From contig CM060175.1 in NCBI GenBank assembly GCA_030549775.1, positions 102,034,922 to 102,098,921 of the forward strand: 64,000 bases of DNA. The letters run 5' to 3'. The DNA is from Tamarix chinensis (Eukaryota > Streptophyta > Magnoliopsida > Caryophyllales > Tamaricaceae). Every line of letters begins with the position of its first letter. Position 1 is the stretch's first letter. This document shows positions 24,001 through 30,382 of this stretch, piece by piece. The position numbers were made by a program, and so were the translations under genes. A model generated the notes under the pieces. The model was not told the origin of the DNA. It saw nothing but the letters and a program-made list of their open reading frames with translations, and did no database searches.

Positions 24001-27000
24001 TGTCACAAACGCTACACGTTATTGAGATGCTTTTAATTTCTTTGTCTTCATTAAAAAACTTGCATCATGATTTGGAAATCCTCGATTTTGTATCTGTTGT
24101 GGTTTGAGGTCCCATTCCAACTGTAACCCAACCCTTAAACCCAAGCCCGTGTTTAGCTGATGTGGGACTTTGTTTGCATACCCCAACAATTCCTTCGAAT
24201 TAAGTCCATATTGCCATATGTTGTGGCCTATGTCTCCCTCAACCAATAATCTCTATCATTCAACATTGTCACAGGGCCCCATACTTTGTTCACTCTCAAG
24301 CGTTCTTGCACCCACATGGCCACAGTTGGGGCTTGTCTTTGATACTAATTGTTGGGCTTTAGGTTCTATCTGTAAAATAACAAATGGAAGGAGTATTCCG
24401 AGCCTTATAAACCCACAACCGATGCCATGTTAAGCCAAAGTGGGACTTTATTTGCATATCCAAATACAATGTAAAATATCATGGCACATCTCTGGACAGA
24501 TTGACTGCATACTCGTGCAATGTATTTTCTTTTTTTTTCTTTTTTTTTTGGTACACAATTTAAGTATTTGATCATCATGATGAAGGAAGGTTGATTTATG
24601 AGTACTGCCGAATAAGAAGATGTGTAGTAGCATGTTTTGTCTAACTTTTGGTGTAGTATGAAACTTCTCTATTTGGAAATTTCCATGGGTTTATAATTTA
24701 AGTGGCATTGATTATACTTCATCACATGAAATGCAATCTCCAAGTTTAATTTTCTACAGATATTGTTGTCACATGCTTTGTAAGACAGTTGCTTGTGTGG
24801 CTATTCTGACTAGTGAATGTGATGCTGCTTTATTTACTTTCACATGCTGAACGATGATGGATTGATATCAGGTATGACCGTGATAGGGACTATAAGAAAC
24901 CCCTTGGCAAAATGAAGAATTTGACCATCATACCATCTATCAAATAATCTTCTAATCTTCTCCCTTTTTCTTCTTTCTAGTTTTGGAAAGGTCTGTTAGT
25001 TCTTGTAAACAAGGGAAGTCGCTGTTCTTTCTTGTGATTTTGATTCTTGCCCCTTAAAAGTGTTTTGTCTTTTCTTCTTTTTTGTTGTTGATCTGGGACA
25101 CACTTGTTTCCCTCTTTCTTTATTTATTGGCAGTGTGTGGGGAGGGTAGAAGGACCGTTCCAGTTTATGTGTTGTATTCTTAGCATCTGGTCCAAATGGG
25201 AGGGATGCATTTGAAAATGAGGCTATCGCTTCGGATTTATTTGCCTAGAGCTTTATCTTGTTGAGTGGTGATATGTTGCAAATACCCTATGAAAGGGCTA
25301 TTCTACTCATATGAAGTGCAATGGTTAAACTCATATGAACATTTGACATTATCATCTTGAATTGAGCTTCCCTGGCTTCTTGTTTCTGGTTAAATCTTGG
25401 CACTGATATCCATCTGCATGCGCCCCTGGGTGGAATATTTCTGGTGGAACCTTCAAAACATAGCATCCTTAGCATAAAGTACCATGCTTTTGCAGATACT
25501 AAGTGTCTTTTCAGGTTTGATGAGAATATGCCAGGCTAAAGATGTGTGGAAAACATTATACTTAAAAACCTTATTACAAAGAGAAGTCTCCTTGTGCCTT
25601 GATGTTTTAATTCTGATGTGCTCTGCTATTAGTTCTTGTGCTAAAATGACCATCGTATATCTTGTAACTAGGCAATTCATCAAAGCAAAATACCATGCAA
25701 AGGAATTTACTAATGCCTATCCATTTCAATTTCCATTCCATATTTTTTGGATCAGAAGCAAATTTAATGAAATTTTAGTATTCACGTTGAGGCATGGAAT
25801 CCATACTGTTGAATGTTATAATAAAGTAATATTGCCTTCATCTAGTCAAGATATTGTACACAGTTGTCATGCTGTGGATTGTGTTCCTTTGTGCTGTTTT
25901 CTGTTTGAATCTCAAACTCTTTATTGAGAGTAAGTTTCCAAGAATTCTCATTCTACATGCATTGCCAGGCAGTGACTGATTGATTTGAAGTTTTTCTGTC
26001 TACCTGGATGGCATACAATTTGTGCTTTATCTTGTCTGAACCTAGTTGTCCTTTGTCCCACTTTATTGCTTGCAGCTTTTTGAGGTGTATATTGGAAGTC
26101 TAGAAGCTTCTAAGTAGATTTTGGTGAATTTTGTGGAGATTGGAGCCTTTGAGTATTATTTGGACGAACTTTGTCATAAACATGATATAAAGCCAAATGA
26201 TAGGTTAGCTTGAGCCACAAATTCATGATGCTGTACTAAAGCAGCAGAAACGGTTGATTTGCTGGCTATATGAGCAGGGCTGTACTAAAGCAGCAGAAAC
26301 TATATGATTTGCTGGCTAAACTAATGCATTGATAGCTGAGTTGCCTTTTTTTCTGTTATTAGCTTGAGCCCTGGCTGTTTAAATCTTGAATCTTTTTGGG
26401 ATTCCTTAGTATCATTTTTTGATTCTGTATATGTTTTATTTTTCAAGTGATATCAGTGTTGACTATTGGAAATAATCATTGAGAATTATGCATCATTTCT
26501 TGCTGAATATCTGACTTTCTTTCTCTCAGTGGCAATCGTTGATGGAAGAATTGTCAGCTTCTCACTCAACAGATTTGCAGCAACGTGCCTATGAGTTGCA
26601 AGCTCTCATTAGATTGGATTCACAAACTATTGAAGGTGTAATGCCATTTGATGCAAGTTGTGAAGACATAGAGGTGATCACTCTAATCTCTTTTTACTGT
26701 CAAGCATCTTCATAAAAATTTGCACTTTACAACTTTGGTTTTATGCGCAGTGGTGTTGCATAAAAGAAAACATTTTTTTACCAAGAAATCCAATTGGGTA
26801 TGATAAAAGAGAAAAAGGAAAAACTGTAAGAGAGCAGTTAGCCAAAATAATCTAATGTGAAAAGTCACAATGTTTCTAATTTTATGCGTTATATAACTGT
26901 ACAGTGAATTTCTCAAATTTCCCATGCCATACCATGGGGGCTGCATGCAGATAATCAAACCATGAAATCCACCCACTTGACCCAGTGGTGTTGTTTCTAT

Positions 27001-28456
27001 CTATGAGCCAACGCCCCCATGCCATCGCACTTTCATTATGCTGATCTTAAAATTCTTCTTGGGGGTTATTTCTGTTTTCTAGTCCCTGGTTATCAAGGCT
27101 TTATTTCATTGTTGAACTGGCTTCAGCTGATTAGGTTTTTTGGTCGATTTAGTTGTACTGAAGGTTTATTTTTATTTTTTCCTGGTGTTTTTGTTCTGCC
27201 TTTCCTGTCTCTGGTGGTGTAACCGTGCAGGTTTGCTGTTGCTCTGAAGGACCAAAATTTGAAAATAATAATAATGGCAGAGACAGATAACAATAGTAAT
27301 TCGGTGTCCTGTCTGGTGGTGTAGATGTAAGTATTGCATTATAAAATTATCAGTTCATGGGTGGACCGTCTTCCATTGCTTGCAGGTTGATCAGGAGCTT
27401 TCATTCCTTAACAATTATGTACAGCAGTCGATAGAGAAGGGTGCTCAACCATACATTCCTGAAAGCGAGCGCTCTGGATTGCCAAATATTAGTGACGTGA
27501 AAGGACAAAGCCATCATGACATTAATTCTCTTAGGTTTGAAGCTTATGAGATGCCAAAGCCGGCAGTGTCATATACATCTTCTACAGAGCTTGTTGCAGT
27601 GCCTGAGCTATCTTATGCAGGAGAAGCTCACCAAGTGTCATCACTGCAATCACCAGCAGATTCAGGATCTAGTGAGATCAGGTTACGGTTGGACGGGGTC
27701 CAAAAGAAGTGGGGTAGGCCGAACTATTCATCTCCTGCTCCATCTAGCTCGAATCCTACATCTCACAAACCAGTTAATGGTGAGACGCATAGCGGAATGG
27801 GCAATGTTAGCTCAAGAGTACGTGATTCCTCTTACGATTATGAGAAGCAGAAAGTTGAAGTACCCCCAGAAAAACAAAAACTTGCTGCTTCGTTGTTTGG
27901 ACGTATCTCTAAAAATGAGAAGATACCGTCATCTAGCAGCCAAAAGCCAACAAAGCCAGCTCCCCACAAGTCCCAGACAACAAAGTCAGTGTCTCCGTCA
28001 AATGATATGGTGGTAGAGAAAGCTCCAGCAACTCCAGCCCTGGATTTGGTTAACTTTGATGAACCTGATAATGTTGGTAACGCTCCTTCAGTTGATCCTT
28101 TCAAGCAGTTGGAAGGGCTCCTAGATCCAGGTCTATTTGATGAGGGGACGGGTACTGCTGGTGGTGCTGGATCTGCTAAAGAGTCTGACATTATGGCACT
28201 CTATGCGGAGACGCCCACTGGTGGGCAGTGTGGTCGTGTGAATCTACCGATGAATAAGAATATTGATCCTGTAGTGGGATCTCACAATCCTAGCATTGTA
28301 AATAGCGAGGGCGGTACTTCAGTCACTCAGACTGGTCCCCAAATGCACAAGGGTTTCAATACCAAGGATGCACTGCAGAAAGACGCACTTGTGAGACAGA
28401 TGGGCGTAAATCCATCAACTCACAATCCCAGCTTGTTCAAGGACTTGTTTGGCTGA
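1..28456 (+). CDS. AP4E: AP-4 complex subunit epsilon (3' ten exons; 5' end outside window)
   Basis: This is the large epsilon subunit of the AP-4 adaptor, a clathrin-independent coat at the trans-Golgi network that sorts cargo toward vacuoles. Ten exons at 1-83, 15490-15705, 15827-15937, 16932-17129, 17199-17330, 21714-21770, 21869-21985, 23780-23857, 26530-26673 and 27386-28456 join in frame, all at phase-0 GT-AG junctions, and give 734 codons before TGA. I recognise the family from successive blocks typical of plant AP4[82 protein letters not shown] and [11 protein letters not shown]. The adaptin trunk (armadillo-like helices) covers about the first 380 visible residues; the rest is hinge and tail. 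Plant AP4E is about 940 residues from memory, so roughly 200 are missing upstream. No stop or frameshift interrupts the exons, so the gene looks functional despite a 15.4-kb transposon-filled intron. Confidence 0.95.
1175..2035 (-). repeat. Old LTR-like repeat, left part (outer layer of the nest)
   Basis: The sequence around 1205-1260 (AGTAGTACTCAAGGTATTG, then CCCATAGGATT) matches the start of the LTR-like insert at 44237 (AGTAGTAATCAAGG, then CCCATAAGGATT). Further weak collinear matches follow near 1880 (ATTCAATACATTGGGAT against ATTCAACACATTCGGAT near 44850). The right part of the same repeat appears at 12972-13327, beyond the gypsy nest. It is probably a decayed LTR on the minus strand that received element 1 at 2036. 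The clade is uncertain. Confidence 0.4.
1601..1660. repeat. 29-bp tandem duplication
   Basis: Two adjacent copies of a unit beginning GTAATCGAYAATGCAATAA and ending ATAAACTAT, with one C/T difference. It is a simple local duplication inside the intron. Confidence 0.8.
2036..2243 (-). repeat. Element 1 3' LTR (about 208 bp)
   Basis: On the minus strand it starts TGTTAGGATG just after a purine tract (AGGAGGGGAAAG) and ends CTCTTACCA. Its last 54 bp (2036-2089) are nearly the same as 12596-12649, next to the primer site. A TATA-like run (TATAATTATAAATATAG) lies near 2160-2177. The exact ends are inferred from the TG/CA rule and the purine tract. Confidence 0.65.
2438..3480 (-). pseudogene. Element 1 integrase and chromodomain remnant
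   Basis: The integrase core is read at 3396-2956: [34 protein letters not shown] and [10 protein letters not shown] carry the family's first and second Asp regions. The C-terminal chromodomain tail [10 protein letters not shown] is near 2440-2460. Frameshifts separate the parts. The integrase of a chromovirus inserts the cDNA copy and its chromodomain guides target choice; this copy cannot be functional. Confidence 0.8.
4030..4940 (-). pseudogene. Element 1 reverse transcriptase / RNase H remnant
   Basis: The stretch 4936-4694 contains RT motifs ([42 protein letters not shown]). A frameshift precedes the FFDDIL catalytic box near 4630-4650. Then 4638-4033 gives [16 protein letters not shown] and the RNase H start [13 protein letters not shown], where the usual TDAS is EADAL. 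The damage marks it as inactive. Confidence 0.85.
5440..6435 (-). pseudogene. Element 1 protease and gag (3' part)
   Basis: The protease-like motif [15 protein letters not shown] lies at about 5620-5570, with Cys in place of the usual Ser or Thr after the catalytic Asp. Upstream on the minus strand a CCHC-type zinc knuckle is recognisable near 5810-5880. The capsid-like stretch near 6150-6435 breaks at 6436, where element 2 begins, and resumes at 12131. Confidence 0.7.
6436..6835 (-). repeat. Element 2 3' LTR (400 bp)
   Basis: It aligns along its whole length with 11730-12130 with scattered substitutions and small indels. A purine tract (AAGCAGGGGGTA, minus strand) precedes its TGATAGG start at 6835. 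Confidence 0.9.
6840..8150 (-). pseudogene. Element 2 integrase with chromodomain, interrupted
   Basis: 8150-7917 gives [14 protein letters not shown] and [15 protein letters not shown]; 7910-7480 gives [19 protein letters not shown] and the C-terminal core. The chromodomain half ([18 protein letters not shown]) is at 7152-6850. Between them, 7153-7477 is foreign: a GC-rich stretch plus a degraded second copy of the integrase segment found at 7478-7740. The polyprotein is therefore split twice. Confidence 0.85.
7153..7477. repeat. Inserted GCGG-rich stretch plus partial duplication of integrase DNA
   Basis: 7155-7220 is rich in GCGGTYGCGG-like motifs and reads GCGGTGTCGCAGTATCGGGG. Its relative (GCGGTGTCACAGTATCAG, minus strand) lies at the end of the repeat at 22691-23237. 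7230-7260 and 7320-7445 copy 7478-7510 and 7583-7740 with deletions (TCAAATCCTCC, GTTTCTCTGTTGTAGCAT). The event inserted a transposon-like end and duplicated its target. Confidence 0.6.
8517..9660 (-). pseudogene. Element 2 reverse transcriptase and RNase H
   Basis: This is the best-preserved segment. A 172-codon stretch (9613-9095) carries [27 protein letters not shown] and the catalytic FFDDILVYS (about 9350-9320). After a frameshift, 9137-8856 carries GYYRKFI and the RNase [14 protein letters not shown]. 8828-8517 continues with [20 protein letters not shown] and the connection [15 protein letters not shown]. It copies element RNA to DNA. A stop between ALMQN and RPIAF and the frameshifts disable it. 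Confidence 0.9.
10330..11700 (-). pseudogene. Element 2 gag and protease
   Basis: The gag N-terminus has a helical, Glu-rich segment ([19 protein letters not shown]) at 11580-11510. A capsid part with [16 protein letters not shown] lies near 11090-11040. The zinc knuckle [14 protein letters not shown], near 10640-10585, is the chromovirus form. The protease [14 protein letters not shown] is near 10400-10355, again with Cys after Asp, as in element 1. Several stops and frameshifts break the frame. Confidence 0.8.
11714..11725 (-). promoter_or_regulatory. Primer-binding site for initiator tRNA-Met (element 2)
   Basis: The minus strand reads TGGTATCAGAGC, complementary to the 3' end of plant initiator tRNA-Met and the usual primer for gypsy and copia reverse transcription. 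It lies 4 nt inside the 5' LTR. Confidence 0.85.
11730..12130 (-). repeat. Element 2 5' LTR (401 bp)
   Basis: Direct-repeat partner of 6436-6835. Its minus-strand end CTAACA is followed, after ATAT, by the tRNA-Met primer site at 11725-11714. The short A/T-rich run at 11801-11810 (TGTATATATT) is the only TATA-like motif that I see. Confidence 0.9.
12131..12577 (-). pseudogene. Element 1 gag (5' part), separated by element 2
   Basis: Read on the minus strand, this gives FDGADPDG, a stop where Trp is usual, then [20 protein letters not shown], a typical chromovirus capsid start, and it ends at the element 2 boundary. The coiled-coil-like N-terminus ([20 protein letters not shown]) is at 12460-12400. 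The continuation lies at 6435 and below, so the two pieces are one gag cut by insertion. Confidence 0.75.
12596..12649 (-). repeat. Element 1 5' LTR, truncated
   Basis: 54 bp nearly the same as 2036-2089 (both contain GAAATGGTAAGGATTTTACT), directly beside the primer site. The match stops abruptly at 12649, so about 150 bp of LTR is missing. Confidence 0.75.
12972..13327 (-). repeat. Old LTR-like repeat, right part (outer layer of the nest)
   Basis: 12972-13110 resembles 45190-45340 in order: CTCTGATTGAGCT against CTCTGATTAAGCT, then TACAACTTTGATGTTGAA against TACAACTTTGTTGTTGAA. The end GCATACTGATCA near 13327 matches the insert end CACACTTATCA at 45625. Taken with 1175-2035, it suggests one LTR split by the gypsy nest. 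Bases 12650-12971 are not clearly part of it. Confidence 0.4.
13903..13933 (+). other. G-rich run with G-quadruplex potential in the AP4E intron
   Basis: Five runs of three or more G separated by one to three bases (GGGAGGAGGGGGATGGGGAT, then GGGGATGGGG) on the transcribed strand. Potential only; no role is shown. Confidence 0.6.
15490..15705 (+). CDS. AP4E: AP4E exon, visible codons 28-99
   Basis: 72 codons from [17 protein letters not shown] to [11 protein letters not shown], with acceptor TAG before 15490 and donor GT at 15706. Trunk-domain helices include [15 protein letters not shown], the adaptin YEC motif region. Confidence 0.95.
15827..15937 (+). CDS. AP4E: AP4E exon, visible codons 100-136
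   Basis: 37 codons with [20 protein letters not shown] and [12 protein letters not shown]. Acceptor GCAG, donor GTGAGG. This NLKYxG...L block is shared by all adaptin large chains. Confidence 0.95.
16932..17129 (+). CDS. AP4E: AP4E exon, visible codons 137-202
   Basis: 66 codons starting [19 protein letters not shown], the adaptin DPDxTLxRKxLELL block, and ending [10 protein letters not shown]. Donor GTAAAT at 17130. Confidence 0.95.
17199..17330 (+). CDS. AP4E: AP4E exon, visible codons 203-246
   Basis: 44 codons, [12 protein letters not shown] to QLRLSA, with an acidic loop [11 protein letters not shown]. The preceding intron is only 69 bp; the following one is 4383 bp. Confidence 0.95.
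17505..19315. mobile_element. TIR-bounded DNA-transposon-like insertion carrying a captured gene fragment
   Basis: 17553-17612 and 19144-19202 are inverted copies: the right arm reads ATTATAGGTAAGGGTATAAT, then GGTCAT and TTATAAGCAG, and the left arm is its near-exact complement. Outside them the arms also correspond less well (AGACAAACCCTGAG on the left against AGACAATCCTGAG on the complement of the right), with an internal deletion in the left arm. The 1.5 kb between holds the DELLA pseudogene. Long TIRs around a host gene fragment fit a Pack-MULE-like element; superfamily and exact ends are inference. No target duplication was identified. Confidence 0.6.
17800..18790 (-). pseudogene. DELLA-type GRAS gene fragment, broken
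   Basis: DELLA proteins are nuclear GRAS repressors of gibberellin responses. In order on the minus strand: a start-like MKADHQE at 18790, a Ser-rich run, [11 protein letters not shown] (about 18700), then the GRAS leucine-rich region [20 protein letters not shown] (about 18525-18470), [19 protein letters not shown] and TTYFTEAL (18425-18355), [20 protein letters not shown] (about 18260), [18 protein letters not shown] in a shifted frame (about 18165-18110), [15 protein letters not shown] (about 18025) and [10 protein letters not shown] (about 17960). Frames change at least three times and stops occur. The DELLA and TVHYNP regulatory motifs are missing, the space between start and QYDL being too short. 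It cannot make a working DELLA protein. Confidence 0.85.
21714..21770 (+). CDS. AP4E: AP4E micro-exon, visible codons 247-265
   Basis: 19 codons, [19 protein letters not shown], between acceptor AACAG and donor GTGGGT. It continues the trunk without a gap from RLSA (17330) to [10 protein letters not shown] (21869). Confidence 0.93.
21869..21985 (+). CDS. AP4E: AP4E exon, visible codons 266-304
   Basis: 39 codons, [19 protein letters not shown] to [15 protein letters not shown] is the adaptin WxxGEY signature. Confidence 0.95.
22691..23237. repeat. MITE-like repeat with CAATTAAAT ends in an AP4E intron
   Basis: The two ends are inverted: CAATTAAATAGCGGT on the left and ATGATTTAATTG on the right. 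GC-rich motifs inside both ends (GCGGTCCCGC, CCGATAAATCGGCG; GACCGCGACA) bracket an AT-rich core. The right end is related to 7155-7210 in element 2. It is probably a non-autonomous DNA transposon; no target duplication is visible. Confidence 0.45.
23780..23857 (+). CDS. AP4E: AP4E exon, visible codons 305-330
   Basis: 26 codons, [20 protein letters not shown] to EILPE. Acceptor GCTAG, donor GTATTT. The family consensus here is [14 protein letters not shown]; this copy has Ala first. Confidence 0.93.
24110..24475 (-). mobile_element. TRIM-like retrotransposon remnant in an AP4E intron
   Basis: Two short direct repeats (TGGGACTTTGTTTGCATA at 24163-24180 and TGGGACTTTATTTGCATA at about 24441-24458) flank a small internal region. 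On the minus strand the right repeat ends AAAGCCCAACA, followed by a primer-like TAGTATCAAAGAC near 24350-24335. This is the layout of a terminal-repeat retrotransposon in miniature. It is decayed, and the left LTR looks truncated. Confidence 0.5.
26229..26327. repeat. 49-bp tandem duplication
   Basis: Two imperfect copies beginning GCTGTACTAAAGCAGCAGAA, at 26230 and 26279. They lie in the intron before the exon at 26530. Confidence 0.75.
26530..26673 (+). CDS. AP4E: AP4E exon, visible codons 331-378
   Basis: 48 codons, [20 protein letters not shown] to [10 protein letters not shown]. The end of the trunk domain. The preceding intron is 2672 bp. Confidence 0.95.
27386..28456 (+). CDS. AP4E: AP4E last exon: hinge and C-terminal tail, visible codons 379-734
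   Basis: 356 codons plus TGA. It begins [20 protein letters not shown], passes through [10 protein letters not shown] and [17 protein letters not shown], then a Ser/Pro/Lys-rich low-complexity hinge (about exon residues 115-215), and ends with [11 protein letters not shown] and [10 protein letters not shown]. The last block is characteristic of plant AP4E tails. The start at 27386 is the acceptor TTGCAG, not a translation start. Confidence 0.95.
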   Translation, partial: VDQELSFLNNYVQQSIEKGAQPYIPESERSGLPNISDVKGQSHHDINSLRFEAYEMPKPAVSYTSSTELVAVPELSYAGEAHQVSSLQSPADSGSSEIRLRLDGVQKKWGRPNYSSPAPSSSNPTSHKPVNGETHSGMGNVSSRVRDSSYDYEKQKVEVPPEKQKLAASLFGRISKNEKIPSSSSQKPTKPAPHKSQTTKSVSPSNDMVVEKAPATPALDLVNFDEPDNVGNAPSVDPFKQLEGLLDPGLFDEGTGTAGGAGSAKESDIMALYAETPTGGQCGRVNLPMNKNIDPVVGSHNPSIVNSEGGTSVTQTGPQMHKGFNTKDALQKDALVRQMGVNPSTHNPSLFKDLFG

Positions 28457-30046
28457 GAATTTAATGACACGCGTTTGAAATTTGTTTTTCTTGGCCAGAA
28501 AAGTGCGAGAAAGTGTTGAATTGAATTGATTTTTCAGGAATAACTTACGATCCAGACAGCCGCCGGCAAATAACGTGCTCAGGGATTTCGGCATTTTGGT
28601 TGCATGAGAAGGCACAGGGGCAGTGACCGAGATGAATTGTATATCCGCAGTGGTATCCAAGCTTGATACATGGTTTTATTTGCTAGGAACCTCCTCCCCC
28701 GGGTCCTCCTCTCCCCTCCCCCTTCCCCCCAAAAAAAAGTGTTTGTAGGAGTGAGTAGGACAAAGAGGTGGTGGGTATGTTGGCGTACATGCGTGGCTGG
28801 TTCTGTACGAGCTGTAGGCTTTTCGATCATGATCGTGTTGTATTAGGAGAAAAAGTAATGTGCTGTAATTGTAGCAGGAAATTTTCTTTTCGTTCGACTT
28901 TTTATTGATTTATAAAATTTATTGTTGTTATCCAGAGACTTTACCCGCTACACGATTGCGTTAGTATGCTGGCTGTATACTCCAATTTCATAGGTTGGAG
29001 TTGGAATATTTGAGGGGTGATTGAAGTAAATGGAGAATTGAGGGTCGGATAAATTCTTCTCGTTGTACGTCAGTGGCCATTTCACTTCTAATGTTAGCGC
29101 ACCCCCTCCCGTTTCTTTCTCGTTACATATATGTTGTAAATATGTAGGTGGGCTCATAACAAATCATTTCCTAAATAATTTCGGTAATTGGCAAATTATA
29201 CATCTATTGTAAAAGAAAAGTTAAGAAACTATCTATAGAATATTTGCAAACTCGCAATGGGATTATTTGCTATTTCCTTCAACTAAGTCTTAAACGTGTT
29301 ACAGCTGGTAATATTAAATGATAGTTAGGTTTTTATATGATCTGATGAGATTCTATAAAAAAAAAAAACATTTTAATACTTGGTATGTTAATTATTATCA
29401 TTGCTATTGTTTAGTATTTGATCTTATATTTCTTCATCCCATGTTATAAATCTCGAAAAATAATAGAGGAAAACGTAGCTTTATTTATAGGTAGTGTGAT
29501 CCGCTCTTAAAATGATAGTAAAAAGTTAATAATAATTTATTAGAATGATTTTTTTTTTTCTGATTTAAGAAAAATGAGTGCAGCAGATAATGCACCTCCA
29601 AAATGGCCAAAGGTCTTGAGAGAGTTAATCAGTACAGCCAAACATGCCTTAAAATGACTTCCTTCTCCGACCACTTTAGAGCCGCAAATTAATGTAGAAG
29701 GTTAGAAAAGTGCGTAGAAGGGGAGGCGGGGGATCTATCTTTCAAAGGAGGCGATACACGCGCCCATGCATCAAATCGTTGATAAATGAATAGACTAGTA
29801 ATAGACTACCAAGTTACTAGTAGTACGACGGCTTGGTCACGGGGGCGCGCAGCCGAAATTGGTCCGTTCAAACGTCAAACTAGGGTCCCCACATTCTCTT
29901 TAATTTCAGTCGGCCGATAAATCTAGCCCGTCCGCCCATCCGTCCGTCGTAAATTGCTTTCCAATTTCCAGCGGAGTAGTACTCGTAGCGTTACTGTACT
30001 AGGGTAGTCATATAGGTAGGTCGGTAGGTAGGTTAGCTACCACGAG

Positions 30047-30077
<31 letters not shown>

Positions 30078-30271
30078 TTATAAATTACTACAAGCTAGCA
30101 GCAGCAGTAGAGCTCCTCGTCATCATTCTTTGCACAAGCATAACGTTTCTATCGCGGCACGAAAACTTACACATCTTGCCGTATTTTAGGTCGAAGTCGA
30201 GTCGATAACATTATTAATCAAAGAAACGCGGCGGGATCAATCGCTCGAAGGCAGAAAGAAGAAAGGAGAAG
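28457..30271 (+). other. AP4E 3' flank and MDL3-like promoter region
   Basis: 28457 to roughly 28960 is the probable 3' UTR (AATTGT- and TTTATTG-rich, exact poly(A) site not determined). The middle is plain AT-rich sequence. 29940-30271 forms the promoter and leader of the next gene. Confidence 0.6.
30045..30085 (+). promoter_or_regulatory. TA/TG microsatellite and TATA-like box of the MDL3-like gene
   Basis: A (TA)n run at about 30046-30064 is followed by (TATG)n and TATTTATAAATT near 30073-30084. It lies about 190 bp before the ATG, which suits a TATA box with a leader of roughly 150 nt. The assignment is by position only. Confidence 0.4.
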
Positions 30272-30382
30272 ATGCCGGTGCTGAACTTATCAACGAACGT
30301 GAATTTAGAAGGAGTTGATCTTGATCCCATCACCTCGGATGTCACCAAAGTTCTTTCATCCGTCCTCAATCGCCCCGAGAAT
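30272..30382 (+). CDS. MDL3: MDL3-like exon 1
   Basis: 37 codons, MPVLNLSTNV to VLNRPEN, donor GTAATT. The split after the RPEN/KPES turn is a family-typical intron position. Confidence 0.93.

Noticed and set aside
25484..25927. 147-codon open frame in an AP4E intron
   Set aside because: No recognisable domain, no homology that I know, and it lies wholly between two well-supported exons; probably chance.
27516..28016. 166-codon open frame overlapping the last AP4E exon
   Set aside because: It is in another frame of the exon whose own frame has clear AP4E motifs; a shadow.
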